In this document: positions 1 to 16,000 of the stretch, piece after piece
How positions within the stretch are numbered: the first letter of the stretch is position 1
Layout of the letters: the number at the start of each line of letters is the position of its first letter
From: Tubiluchus corallicola
Lineage: Eukaryota > Priapulida > Priapulimorpha > Priapulimorphida > Tubiluchidae
Length of the DNA stretch: 49,241 bases
NCBI GenBank assembly: GCA_030141605.1
Contig: JAQGDQ010000359.1
Coordinates: 126,001-175,241 of the forward strand
Direction of reading: 5' to 3'
Notes under the pieces: model-generated
Database searches by the model: none
The model's input: only the letters and a program-made list of their open reading frames with translations
What the model was told of the DNA's origin: nothing
Program-made: the position numbers and the translations under genes

Positions 1-44
1 CAAAAAATTAGACATTTAACAGTACACAGACTGGCTGTAAGTAA

Positions 45-3217
<3,173 letters not shown>

Positions 3218-4424
3218 CACCAATATTCTCGCTGACTTTTTTAACTGTTTGTTATATCATGGTCATATGTAAGATACTTCGAAGTAGGTACCAAAGCGTT
3301 TTGATCTGCATTGTTTGTTGCAGATAGAGCATGCGACGTTGTGAAGAGAGGGAAATTTCAAGCAAAGGCCGCTCTCATTAATCTAGCATGGGTTACTCAT
3401 TCCAGGTTGACTGGATTTTTCTGCCTAGATGTAGTAAAATTACAAGTCGATAATTTTATAATGCCATCTAAGGCTAAAATGTGTTGTCATGTCACTTTGC
3501 TGTTACTGTCACTTCGCTATCCTATAACAGTGCATATTGGTATCATATTTACAGACTTTGCAGAATCTTTAGACATGGAAATTTTCTCTCCCCTGTTAAT
3601 TCAGATGTGCTGCAATGCTCTGCAATTCTTGTAATTGAGTGATGCTTTTTTCCATAGTAAGCAATGTTGCAGTTACTATACCAATATCTATAAACTGCGC
3701 AGGACTTGAAAAGCAAAGAGACTCAGTCCTTAAAAAGAAAGAAACATGGAGATGAACAGAAACTTTGAAAATGACTCTACATTTAACTTGGGAAAATGAA
3801 TTATTAAACAAACGTAAGATTCTACGTCTGACCTATAAAGACTATAGACGCACTACCAAAATATGGTAAACATATAAAACCATTTTGTGTCAAACTAAGC
3901 ATTTAAGAACATTCGCTATAGCATAACAAAGCATATTCAGACTCCGCATGTGGTAATTGTCATCATGTGACTTACATGTATCCATATTAAAAATTTTAAA
4001 ATTCTGCAACATCTGAGCGGAAGTGAAGTTCCATGTTTTGTTATGCAATAGCAAGACAGTGTTTCCTATTTTGATTAATATACACCAGTTCTTAGAATTG
4101 ATTTATTCTTGTAGCCTTATAGCTTACAGTTTTATACGCTATTGGCTATATTTACTTAATATTTCTTTACATCAGTGTCATACAAGTCCATGGCTTCTTT
4201 TTTATTTTATTCTTTGTAGTATCACTAGGGATATTTATCATACATGCTTTTTAGAAATACATTATAACATAATGTTCAGGGGTAAACAATTTCAAATCTT
4301 ATCAAGAATTTTATCTTGCACTTGGATATACTGATAAACAAAAATGAAGTTTGTCAAATCATTACTCTTCAGAGTAGGGAAACTTGCTTACATGACTTAA
4401 TTTCTTGTGATGTGTAAGCTGTTC
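3218..4424. other. TMEM19 3' UTR and intergenic sequence
   Basis: This is AT-rich sequence after the TMEM19 stop codon. It has several short open frames but no plausible splice-linked coding segment, protein motif or clear canonical polyadenylation signal near the stop. I see nothing else to annotate. Confidence 0.6.
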
Positions 4425-4725
4425 ACCGTCCCATTTTCAATGCTCATTTTTCAGCCAACGATATCATTCATCCTGGAAGAAAAGTAGCGCCATCTCAGTC
4501 TTCGTCAAAAGTATAAGTTTTTACAAAAAAAATTAGATAGCAAATTTTTACAAGAGCATTAGGTAAGGTGCAAAAATGTGAACTAGTTTAAGCAGCACAC
4601 TCTTACGGAAAGCCACGATGTGCTTACATAAAGTCACAAAGTATCCCAGTCACGTCATAATTTTCAAGTGCATGGCAGCAACGACCACACCTGAAAATTT
4701 CTATTCAGCAGTAGTATATTTTATG
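4425..4725 (+). repeat. Dispersed repeat, copy 1 (direct orientation)
   Basis: This stretch is related to the reverse complement of about 14770-15090. The best shared block is CGTCATAATTTTCAAGTG followed by ATGGC (4653-4680), flanked by shared blocks such as TATAAG..TTTTTACAAAAAA, CATTAGGTAA, and CACACCTGAAA versus GCGCCTGAAA. Two related but diverged copies in opposite orientation, one intergenic and one inside an intron of receptor B, indicate an interspersed element, probably a non-autonomous transposon. The ends are approximate and no coding capacity is seen. Confidence 0.72.
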
Positions 4726-5274
4726 TTTATACTTTAGAGATGGTGTTGTACAAATTTCTTTGTTATATTTTTCTAAATATAAGTGATAACAGTAACCTGA
4801 ATCCAACATACCGAGTGACTTGTTCTTTCCTTTAAGAAAAATCATGAATATTAAATTAATATAATAACATCTTATCACTGTTGTGATGTTGAATAATTAA
4901 CAATCAGAATTAGAGATGAATTAAAGAGCTGAGTGATCTCGCATTGTGTGCCTTTGCCAGTTATCTACATGTGCATGTGGCTAAGATTTCTCTGCTAGAT
5001 GAGTGGCATATCTTAGAGGATTAGCTTTGATAAGGAACCAGCTAGGCTCTGGTCATGTTGTAAAAAACATCCTGCCATTGAATGCTGGATTCTGGCTTGC
5101 AGTGTGCCAAAAGTATATTGAAAATATATAGCACATGATTAAGAACTAATAATTGTGTTATTGTAGTTGCTTTTTGCAGGGAGGTGTTATCGAGTAATCG
5201 ATCCAATCGTGTACCTTTCTGCGTGAACAGTAGCCAGCTCTAGAAGCCTGCAAGACTAAAACTTTACAGGTAGG

Positions 5275-6250
5275 ATTGGAAATTAGAAATAACGTCAGTG
5301 GCACCGTCTTGAATTGAAGATGGCAAATTGAAAATCCGACTCTGTCAATCGATGCAGGAGTCATTCTAGTAAGTTCCTGTCAGGTTTCATGACGATCGTT
5401 TGCAAATTGATGGAGCCTTATGCTTTTCTCTAGAATAATCTTATTGCTGCCATCTAGAATTCAAGACGGCAAACCAAAGATCCGATTCCATCAATCGATG
5501 CAGAATTTGTTCTAGTATATTTCTATCATGTTGATCCATCGCATATTGCCAGAACCTTGGGCTTTTTTTGAAAATAATGTCAGCTGCCCTGCCACTGTCA
5601 GTCAAGTATGTAAGGTTCATTCTAGTATGTTCCTATAAAGTTTCATGACTTTCCATTGCGAGTTGGCTGAGCCTTAGGCTTTTTTCAAAAATGATGTTAT
5701 CGATTCCGTCTTTAATTCATAATAGCAAATCGAAAATCTGATCTTTCATTCTAGAGTTCATTCTAGTATATCTTAGCAATGTTACATGACGATCCGTTAC
5801 GAACTGGTGGAGCTTTAGGCTTTTTTTAAAGTACTGTTTTTGTCATCATCTTTAATGTCGAATCAAACATCCAATTACATCAATTGATGCGGAATTCGTT
5901 GTAGTATATTCCTACAAATTTCACAATGATCGATTGTGAATTGGTGGAGCCTTGGGCTTTTTTGGAAAATTATGGTTTCGTCGCGGTAATGAACTCAAAA
6001 TGGCATATTGGAAATCCAGTTACGTCAGTTGATGCAGAATTCGTGTTAGTGTATCCCTAAAAATTTCATGATGATTCATTTTGAACTGGCTGAGCCTTAG
6101 GCTTGTTTTGGAAATAATGTTATAGCCGTCATCTCGAATTCAAAATGGGAGATGCAAAATCAGTGGATGCGGAGCTCGTTTTGATATATTTCTGTAAGTT
6201 TCATGACGATTCGCTAGGAATTAGCAGAGCCTTGGCTTTTTTCAAAAAAG
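5275..6250 (+). repeat. Diverged ~140-bp tandem repeat, about seven units
   Basis: A unit with the core GAGCCTTAGGCTTTTTT recurs with starts at 5413, 5552, 5669, 5810, 5947, 6092 and 6227, giving spacings of 139, 117, 141, 137, 145 and 135 bp. Other parts recur in the same order in each unit: GATGCAGAATTCGTT, CTAGTATATT, TTTCATGACGAT, GAATTGGTGGA and TTCAAAATGGCAAAT. The third spacing shows a unit with an internal deletion of about 20 bp. The copies are substantially diverged, so the array is old. No long open frame is conserved through the units. Confidence 0.9.
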
Positions 6251-7762
6251 TTTTACCAAACAGTAACAGCAACAACAGTATCCAGAAGTGTGGTGATTTG
6301 GTCAGATCCCTCATTCAAAATCCATATTTTTAATAATATATGGATTTTTTTTTTAATAATCATATCATATTAGACTTTGTTAGCATTTCAAGACGAAATT
6401 TAAAGTCTAGATTTTTAGGCGAGTTTCTGCTTGAAATCTGTTTAGGTGAGTGTAAAAATTGGTTTATTGCAGTTGTCTGTGTGAGACCTTTCTAATTTTT
6501 TTAAAGATGGTATCTTAATTATGTGTACTTATCAAACAACCAAAGTGAGCAAGTACAGCAGTATGACTGCTCTAATAAGTGAGGAGTTTATCTTAGTAAA
6601 ATTCTCTAAAAAACACGATTTATTGTTGTGTGTCACATGCAGTTTTAAAAAAAGTGTGAATTTGGAAAATTTGATTAATATGCATTATCATATTACACAT
6701 GATTACTATATAGTACAGTAAAACTATTAACATTTAATCTTGGACTACTTTACAATTAAATTTTTGATGTATTTGCACATATAATATACCATACTGTGAT
6801 AAATAGTTATTGTCTTTATAAATATTGTTGCTTTTTATATAAGACTGTTCATTTTGACAAGAATTTGAGCTATTTGCATTTTGTTTAAATTAACTTTTGG
6901 TAGTTGAAAGGTTGTCTTTTATTTGCACATATAAAGTGTAATATAATGATGTATATATACCAAATAAAGAAGTTAGATAGAAAGTAAACCTTATTGTGTA
7001 CAGTTTGTCCCAAATCAACTACAAATAAGAGACTCAAAGGAAAAACGGGATCACATCTGGAAATATCCCGAGTAAAATTATGAGAAGCAGCAGCCAAATG
7101 AGTATTTCGAGCAAGAGTTTGGGATCTAATGAACAAAAATCCGTAAAACACTGTGTATAGAATATTGCTTAAGAAGAAATTTAGTATGACAAGGAATCAT
7201 TGATGAGCGAGAGATTGCAGAATTCACCCCAAGTCAGACTGGACTAGATTGACAATACGATTTTGTATCTGTCAATTTGTAATAACAGGCTCAGCACTCC
7301 ATGCAAGACCAATAGTCACTTTGTGAAAAGAGTGTGTACAGCAGTTAGATATTTTCAATCACGACACAAGTGTCCGACTAGTTTTAATCCTGTATGACGT
7401 TTCTCCCATCAAGATAAGAATACATCTCAAAGCCAAGCACAAAAAAGTAGTACTAATCTGAAATATCAATATGCACGCTGTTGTACAGTTGACAGCCTAG
7501 TACTGCGATGGTGAGTAAAGGATAAAAATTTTACCTTCTTTGTTTTATATGGGGAACATAATAGAATAAATAAGATATTTTGTTTCCGTGTTCTTTATTT
7601 AGCTGTCTGTCTTCCTGTTATGCTTAACATTGCAGGAAACTAAAAGGGATATAGTATAGCTGTCCTACAATTTAGAATGAATGGCACAGTAAATAGGCAA
7701 CCCATTGGTCATCACAAGTGTTGACAGTGCACCTATGTAAAGACTGAAGTGATGAAAGTGTG
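6251..7762. other. Intergenic sequence upstream of receptor A
   Basis: This is AT-rich sequence between the tandem repeat and the first coding exon of receptor A. It should contain the promoter and 5' UTR of that gene, but I cannot place a start site. The short open frames here show no domain or splice support. Confidence 0.5.
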
Positions 7763-10700
7763 ATGATGAGTTTTCTGAAAACAAGTTTTTTTTGTATGTC
7801 ATTTTTTGGTAAGTATATTTATTGCCTTACATGTAGTTTTTTGTTTAAGTAGTTTTCTGCACAGATAAATTTGCTTATTTACTTGTGTTTACACAAACAA
7901 ATCTTTTGAAAATTATTTGTTATTTTGTGCACTAAAATCTTTAATGTCTACTCTTTGCTAATGATTGGGGAAAAACTATTATTAACTTTTTCGTGCTCTT
8001 ATATAATGTTTTTATTTTTTACTTGTTTTCATGTTTTTGTAGTGGTGCTGACAAAACGCTTATTTGCGAGTGACGAGATAGAGCAAAAGAAATTTTGTTG
8101 TTATCAAGAAAATGGTTTTTACACCATTTGTGGACCTGACAAAGTTATTGAAATACGAGAAGTAAATCAGTCAAGACAATGTTCGAATATGCAATGCGAC
8201 AGCCAGGAAAGGCTCACAACGGAGCAATATTACCCATTAATGAAACATTGTGATGGAAAGAAAGAGTGTTACATTTCATCATGTACTAATATTACTAATA
8301 TTTCAAAAGAAAACTGTACAACAAATTCAGTGTGCTACATATTTAGTTATAATTGCATGGGTAAGGAATACGAAACAAATTTTGCAAACTAGACATAATA
8401 AATTATGACAGCAGTTTACTTTTCATGATTTTTATGTCTGTAAAATTTATTTAATTAGCAAAAGTGATTTATGTTATTTTCAGCATGATTCCCTGATATT
8501 TGTCTTATATTAGGTAAAATTTCCCCAAGTTTTTTTAAAGCCCATAATTTCACTTTTATTATTTTTTTTAATCTGGTGTAACATTCACTATATTGCAACA
8601 TTCGTGTTTGTAAGTATGTCTGCCTGTCTGTGCTGCTATGTATAGGTTTGTAACTGTCTAGGCATTGTTCAAATTCAAATTCTTTTATGTCACTATAATA
8701 ATACAAATATACATGTATAACTATTTTTGTATAACTGAAAATAACGAAAAAAACAATTTCTGACTCCCTAGAAATACTATATTAAGGTGTTGAAGTTTGC
8801 CTTAACGTAGCTAAAAAGGGGACCTTACCTTATTAAGCCACCGCGAAATGTGAAATCAAGAATGAAGAAGGAAGGTGATGAGAAAAGAAGAGAATAAAGA
8901 AGAGCTATGTTGCACTTAGTAGAAAAAAAAACAGAAAGAAAGAAGAAGTCAAAAGGAAACATAAAATAAGTAACAACGAACATGTTCAGATTAGCTGCAA
9001 CTTAAGACAGAAACATATGACATTTCAAAAAAAATTTAAAATTATTTATAGATTTGCTGCTTATGTTTTTAGGAATATTGTTCCATTGTAATTGGACTGT
9101 GAATTTAAGAAAGTGTCTACCAAAATCTGTTCTACAATAGGGTATAAAATATTCATTAAAACGTGCACTATATTGTGTTTAATTATGTAATACTTGATTA
9201 ATGACTGTAATTGATTGTTTTAATAACCATTTGGTTTTCTGCAGAGGAAAAATCAGCGACAATTTCCAGAATGGCAATTACATCATTAGCCACAAGTAAC
9301 ATCCCGGAGGAAGGTCTTTCAACTAATACAAATGAAGGTGATGATTCATTCACAAGTACAGGTACTAATGACTTATGGTTTGGGTTGAATGGCTGATTTT
9401 TATTTATCTGCTGCAGTAATAAAGTTGTGTTAAAGTTGATCAGAAATAGCCATCCAAAATACCCTTGAGAACTGCTTGACCAAAATCAGTTACCCACACT
9501 TTTTTGAAGAAGTACTAACATCGTTTTCTTACATTTCCAATACTAAAACAATTTTGAAAGTAGCTTAATTCATTTTGTTTACTGTCACATTTTTGTTGAT
9601 TTTCTCCAAGATTGTCACATGTACCGTGATCATATGAATAAGAGTTTTACTATCCAGTGAAAGTCTACCCATGCTTAACTTTCCAACTCCTTAAAGTATA
9701 AAGTGTTTGGTGGATAAATCTGAATGAAAATGTCTCATTGACCTCTTCCTGCCAATTTATTTAAATAAATAAGGAAGATCAATTAATTCATTCTCTGCTA
9801 ATAAAACTTTGTAAATTCATTCTCCAAAGTTGCAACCCACCTGTTAAAATTTTTGCATAATACATTTTGATTATCTAAAGAAAACGTCTTAAACAACTTA
9901 CAGAAAATTTCTCAAATACAGTCAAATAGGATTGACTGATGGATTTGAGTATGGTAATAACTAACCATTTTAGAACTACCACGTTTTTTATCTTTCAGGC
10001 ATCTTTGTAGCACTTGTAGCAGGAGGCATTTTAGCAATAACTATTTTGCTAGGTACAGTAATGTGTTGCTGCATTCGAGGGTACGAAACTGTTACTATCA
10101 TTTACATAATTTTCATTTTGTTGAATCAAATCACCTTGTTAAATTTATGTTTTTTGAGACTAGCAGTGCAAACACCACTTTACCAACTTAAAATACAAAG
10201 AATAGGGTAACTAAGAAAAAATCTCTTCTTGACTAATTTTGACATTAGCATTAACCATTGTTAGGCAAGCCATTCAATTCCAAACAATGCATTCAATGAT
10301 TCAAGTCTAATGCAATTGGAAGATGATTTCAAAGCATATACTGCCCATAATTTAACGTGATTTTTATAGTTTATACGTCAAGTTTTCTTTAGGATTTTCT
10401 TTCACACACAGATTACGGTGGTCTTGTTCTTTTGGCCATGACTGTAACTTCTATTGCAACAAAATGAAAACTGCATTTTGGTATATAATTTTTCATGTAC
10501 GTTATAGTCGAAATGTACGTTCTTGTAATGGATGTATGTAAATGAACATTTTAGAACTCACCATTTTTGCGAAGTATAATGCTTTATGTTCATGTACCGA
10601 AGTGCTGTACAAGATGTGATAATCTTTCTCATTCTAGACTTAATGAAATTCCACTAAAATTAAGCAAGCCAGTTTAAATGCTCATACACATCTCCATTCA

Positions 10701-11716
10701 AAGATGTGTTGATGAAAAAGAACACTCCTAATGAAACAAATTCCAAAGACTCGCTTCACAATTAAGGACAAAACTTTTTTGTGTGAGGATATTTGTGTAT
10801 AGATGTTTGTGCATGAAGGTTACTTACATATTATCTACACTGCTAGGTTAATTTGTCTGCTGCCCTTGGTCTTCTGTCTGTCTTAGGAGAACTGAGCTAA
10901 TTCTATCCTGTTGGGATTTTGGGTAGGATACTAGTAGCCAAAACCTGAAATTGCTCAACTAGATCTTCTCTTGTTTATATGTTGTTTTTACAGTTATTGT
11001 TATTTCCTCTTGGCTTGTGTAATTATTTTTTATTCGAATTTGGCACCTTCTTTTTGTGCCGCTGCATACTGCAAGCCATTATGCAGCACTCTATGGCAGG
11101 CCCTGTTTAATACGCTTTCTTTTTTTTAATGATCATTCTCTAAGAGGAAATGCTAAACCAGCAGAGGTGTCTTTAGCAATGGTTGAATATGCATACATGT
11201 GCACCCTTCCTGAAAAAGGTTAATAGCCTGAGACTACCCAAAAGCCATTTTCCTGGCAGCCATCCATCCATTTCTTAAACAAATTCAACACGTGCTGTAA
11301 CTGCTCAGTATTTATTCTTGCATCTGGACTAGTTCTTTCTTGTTTTTTTTATGTTTTTCAGACAGGCAATGTCGAAACCAGATGACGACGTGTCTTTGCC
11401 AGATAGAGACGTATCGGCTGAGATGAATTTTCATGCATATGAACAAGTAGATGTTCGTGACCATCATACAGACAGTTTGATTGTGGAGAAAAACAGCAAC
11501 AACTTACTTGCATGCAACAGTAATTGCCAACGTACTTTCCCTAAAGACGAGTTGATTAATAATGAAATATATGGAAAAGTGTCAACTGAAGATGAAGTTT
11601 GTGCTGAACATGCAGTTGAACTTGTTACTAATGAAGTGTATGAAGCAACAATGTTTTCGCCTGGCATACTTGACAACAGCTACGAATCTGTAGATCTTCA
11701 GTTGATGAGCACTTGA
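7763..11716 (+). CDS. Receptor A: SUEL-like lectin type I membrane protein with tyrosine-motif tail
   Basis: The model joins 7763-7808, 8043-8360, 9245-9361, 9999-10080 and 11362-11716, giving 305 residues with exact frame closure. Exon 1 encodes a signal peptide (MMSFLKTSFFCMSFF) and ends at a perfect donor, GTAAGT; an in-frame TGA lies upstream at 7745. Exon 2 (residues 16-122) is a degenerate SUEL-type lectin domain with the typical HCDGKKECYIS stretch, a final aromatic-x-C (FSYNC) and four or more N-glycosylation sequons clustered in NITNISKENCT. Exon 3 is a Ser/Thr-rich stalk. Exon 4 (82 bp) is a TM segment at about 162-184 followed by CCC, possibly palmitoylated. The tail (188-305) has Y214 (HAYEQV), Y258 (NNEIYGKV), Y281 (TNEVYEAT) and Y295 (NSYESV), all usable as SH2 or PTB docking sites. 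The first of the four receptor genes, it is the smallest and has no EGF or CUB domain. An alternative start at 8006 within an unspliced exon 2 is possible but fits the family plan less well. The role is inferred as surface recognition and phosphotyrosine signalling. Confidence 0.82.
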
Positions 11717-11777
11717 TTTTTTATTACACTTTTAGCAACTATGACAAGCCAGTTCAATTATTGTTTTATTAGTTTAC

Positions 11778-11783
11778 AATAAA
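11778..11783 (+). terminator. Polyadenylation signal AATAAA of receptor A
   Basis: A canonical AATAAA lies 62 bp after the receptor A stop codon and just before an inverted-repeat element that starts at 11796. Confidence 0.65.
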
Positions 11784-11795
11784 AATAGCAGCTAG

Positions 11796-12004
11796 CTTAA
11801 GCAAAGATATGGCTTATATTCAGACGCAACATCTGCAATGTTTCGACATTGTTAAGGTCGTGTTCATGCAACAATTCACCTTGTCGCAAATTGATTTAAG
11901 ATTTTTTACATTATTTTTATTTAGTCTTTTGCGTGAGCATGACCTTAACTGTGTTGAAACGTTACAGGTGTTGCATTTGGCTAAAAGCCATGTCCTTGCT
12001 TAAG
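11796..12004. mobile_element. MITE-like inverted-repeat element, 209 bp
   Basis: The left end CTTAAGCAAAGATATGGC and the right end GCCATGTCCTTGCTTAAG are inverted copies. Similarity continues inward for about 75 bp on each side (for example GACATTGTTAAGGTCGTG against CATGACCTTAACTGTGTT). Both flanks carry TAG, a possible 3-bp target duplication. The element sits directly downstream of the receptor A polyadenylation signal. An open frame across it is a by-product of the inverted repeat. It has no transposase and is non-autonomous if real. Confidence 0.78.
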
Positions 12005-13094
12005 TAGGTGCTGAAAAGAATTTTTCCCCATCACCATTTAGTTTGAAATATGTTCACTTTTGAATCAACAGAGCCTTGATTTATGTAATATTTTTGCTTG
12101 ACGTCACATTTCAAAAGATTACTGCATTAAAAAACTGCTGTGTTTTTTAATAACTGTTATAGCTTTATAGTTGCTATATTCAGCAATCTAATTGTGTGCA
12201 GCTCATAGTTATTGAGAACTAGATGGATTCACAGTAACTAAGCTGCATAAATTATTTGAATAAGCAAAAAATGGACTTAGAAAATTTAGAAAGCTGACAT
12301 TTTCATGAGTACTCATAAATATGCAACAAATCTTGTATATCTGCTTAGCACATCTTGTTAATTCGCAAAGTAAACATCTAACTTAAGTACAGACCAGACA
12401 GCCTATCATAACAGTTGTTCATAGTTTATAAAACTACTTTTCCCTTTTATGAAACTACCTAAATATGATAATGAGTGCTTGAGCTGTTCTATGCGTCATC
12501 CTATTAACAGGATATGAAACAGGAAGTGTAACTAGATTAACTTTCCTTTATGTCTTCAAGTCTTGTCCACTTGTGTTGTGAGGGGTGAAGCATGTTCAGG
12601 ACATTCTACTGGATTAATTTTGTTTGTTGTTAATTTCTCTTGTTCGTGTTCATTTTAGCAATTTCAAAGACTTTGTTTTGCTTATATTAAGGGATGTTGA
12701 CATTTACCAATGAACTTGTCCATCTTATAAGTTATGGGTGACAATAAACGTTACATGATTTAATGATTATGTATTCATAATGTATTTTAATAAAATCAGT
12801 TAAAGAGTATGTTTTTCTTATTTTATTCAAGGACATGCAGTCCTCAGTATGGTAACCTAAATTCTATTTTTTATGGGTTGGAGAAGACTGTCTATTATGA
12901 CCTATTCGGCCATCCTCCCCACACAGTATTGCATCAGGAATGACATTTTGCAGTCGTATAAACTGTGACGCAAATGTGCCACCAAATTTTCTGGGGTTTC
13001 CTAAATAAGAAGTTGCTGCACAATTGCGCTGACTGCTACCAAGCGAAAAAGTTCTCCATGCGTTAATGTGTATTCGTAACAGTGTTTTCTTAAA
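12005..13094. other. Intergenic sequence between receptors A and B
   Basis: About 1.1 kb of AT-rich sequence must hold the promoter and 5' UTR of receptor B. AATAAA motifs near 12743 and 12790 could be alternative polyadenylation sites for receptor A. No coding segment is supported. Confidence 0.5.
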
Positions 13095-16000
13095 ATGAAG
13101 TGTTTTGGTAATCTACACATCTTTTTATGTTTTATGTCAGGTATGTTTCAGCAGTGATATTTACTACTTTGAAACTTGACCAGTATTCGTTTCACTGCGT
13201 TCGATACCTATTTTGGATACATTGTTAGTGTGATTACAGCACCTGCATCAGAATACTAATGCAATGGAAAACTGAAAGTAGTATAATCAATTTTCTCAAT
13301 TCCTTTAAGAATAACCTGCAAGTAAGATGTAACATTGTATCAGAATTTTAGTTAGTGTATGACAAATGTTGTCTCTCTTTTCTGTCTCCATGTCCTGCTT
13401 ATTTATTAACCTTTATTAACTTACTGTCAGTCTGTATTTGCAGTTAGTTCTGGGTATGCTCAAAATGAAGATATCTGTGATTCTGGTACTATAACATGTG
13501 AACAAGGCAATATTTCATGCAAAAAGGATCAACATGGCATCTCCAAATTTAAATGTAACTGTCATCTGGGTTGGAAAGGAAAGGGGTGCACAGAAAGTGA
13601 GTTAATCCATGACTTGTTGTACGCATTTTCGTTTTCTTACATAAAATTATTCAACAGATTGAAGACAGACAGACATCTTTCCCTTATTATGTACATGAAT
13701 TAAAATATGTAGTATACAGTGTGAATAATTTAATATACGTATTTTGCTTAGATATAATTTCTCTCAATTTCTGCAGCTTAAGATCAAGGCATGAGATCAT
13801 ATGTAGGTTAGCATGTGCATGGGTTTATTCGATAATTAATGAAATTTGTCTCAACGTAGAATTAATCAAGCTGGATTCTTTATAGCGTGAAATTAAGAGA
13901 AGGCCTAAGCACTAAACGCTGCTTGAAAATCACCACGTAATTGTAGTACATATAAAATTATCATAATAAAATATAGATAAATCATTGGGCAAAATTTCAT
14001 ACACTATGGTACACCGCATGACAGAAAGCACTCAGAGACAGGGCCACTTACAAAGAGAACTTTGTAACATGACTGGAGCCTGCCTCCTTATTAAGGATGT
14101 ACCTCTAAAATGAGAGCCTGAACTGGCAGAGGTATCTCAGCCACAATTTGGTTACAGAGTCTTCCTCTGTGAGTGAAACAGCTTACGTTCGTGCACGATA
14201 TCTCCCAGAGCGAGTATCGAAGCCATTCGAACAAAGCACGGGAATCTTACCACTAGACCACAGATTTTGCCATCGATGAGAAAGTGCTGAATGTGCTCCA
14301 TTTACACTCATATTGCAGTTTGTTAAATTACTCTAGTGTTTGACCTTGACATGACCTTAACCTAACCCTGATGTTATAGTAGGTAACATAATTATAATAT
14401 GCAGAATATTTTACGAGTTTTCATTTATTTATAGAAGATTTTTGCATTGACAAACCTTGTGTACATGGTCAGTGTAATACGTATCAATCTGGATATTTCT
14501 GCGAATGCAATGAAGGCTGGACTGGACAAAACTGCAGTGAACGTAATGTTATTTTAATGTGAATCATATCATGTGTTTTACTATTTTCACTTGAAATTAA
14601 TTATCACATTTTTATTTGTGTAAAATACTGGCAGTACTGTTTTATATGGTAATTCAGTGAATATTTCCAGGTTTTATTTTTATTTAAAGGAAAGGAAAAG
14701 TCATTTATTGTACTGTTATCATTTAAACTTGGAAAAATATAGCGAAAAAATTTAAAAGAAAATTTTTTACGGAAAGTAAAGTTAATTTATACCACTGCTG
14801 TACAGAGAATTTCAGGCGCAGTGGTTACCGCCATTCACTTGAAAATTATGACGTAACTGGTGTCTTCGGGACTTTTCGTGGGCACATTGTGACTTTTCGT
14901 AAGCACGCACATTTAAACTATTTTAAACTTCTGTAGGTTACCTAATGTTCATGTAAAAATGTCACAAAACTAGCTGGTGATTTTTTGTAAAAACTTCTTA
15001 TACACCCAAAGTGACAGACTGACAGTGCTCTTTTTTGAGCCAACAAACAACGTCATTGGTAGAAAAGTGCGAGCACCCAAGTCACATTTGAAAGTGCAAT
15101 ATTTCTATTCATAATTTGTTTATGGCTGACTGACTGCCATCTGCATTGTGCCAAAGTTTAGTTATCTTTTAAAAAACATAATAGCACATTATTATTTAAC
15201 ACAAGAGGAACAATCAAAACTTTGCTCACATCGAGCACTTTCATGTTCAAAAGTGTAAATGTAACAAGCGGCTCACTCGGAAGTGGGAATTTCCTGTACA
15301 AAAGTTAATAATTCTTACAATAAATAATTCTTTATTTTTTACACAAAATAAAATTCAATTTCCAAATTTTAAAGTGCAAATTTCTGTTCATTATCAAAAG
15401 TTCCATTGACATTAACTGAATTTTTTACGCTTTTATATGTAGATGATTGGAGAAAATAAACATCTGTGTCTAAGTTCTATTGACATTAACTAAGTTTTTT
15501 ACATTTTTATCTGTAGATTATTGGAAAAAATAAACATCTTTGTCTATATGGACAAGCGTAAAGGATTCAGTTAATGTCAATGGAACTTTTGATATTGAAT
15601 AGAAATTTGCACACTTTAGAATTAAAATTTTTATATTTCTGAGCGTAAATTTTCGTAACAAATTTTGTGCTATATTTTGTTTTGTGTCGTTTTTGCACCT
15701 TGCTCTTCATTTTTTCTTTCTTATTAGGAATGAACCACTGCATTGGAAATCCTTGTGGACAACACGGAATCTGTTACAATAATTTAACAAATTTTCACTG
15801 CTCGTGTGACTTAGGTCGGCAGGGAAAGTACTGCAACAGGAAGTCTAGTGAGTGTTTCTATTGAGTTTTCTAAAGCCTGACGCATGCGTACTATTAGTGG
15901 TGTTTTGTAAGGCGCAAATATTGTATGCATGACTATAGAGCTAAACGATTTACGATGCATGTATTGGTGATGGTATTGTTGTTGTCATTTGTGGTAATTA

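Noticed and set aside
8006-8042. ATG-led hydrophobic leader continuous with receptor A exon 2
   Set aside because: It fits a polypyrimidine tract ending in TTTTTGTAG. The separate leader exon at 7763 has a perfect donor and matching phase. It is kept as an alternative in the gene entry.
11809-12003. 64-codon open frame after receptor A
   Set aside because: It spans the inverted-repeat element almost end to end. The reading frame is a by-product of the repeat.
14190-14270. Possible functional tRNA gene on the minus strand
   Set aside because: Box-like sequences are present but the acceptor and T stems do not pair, so a SINE head is the better reading.
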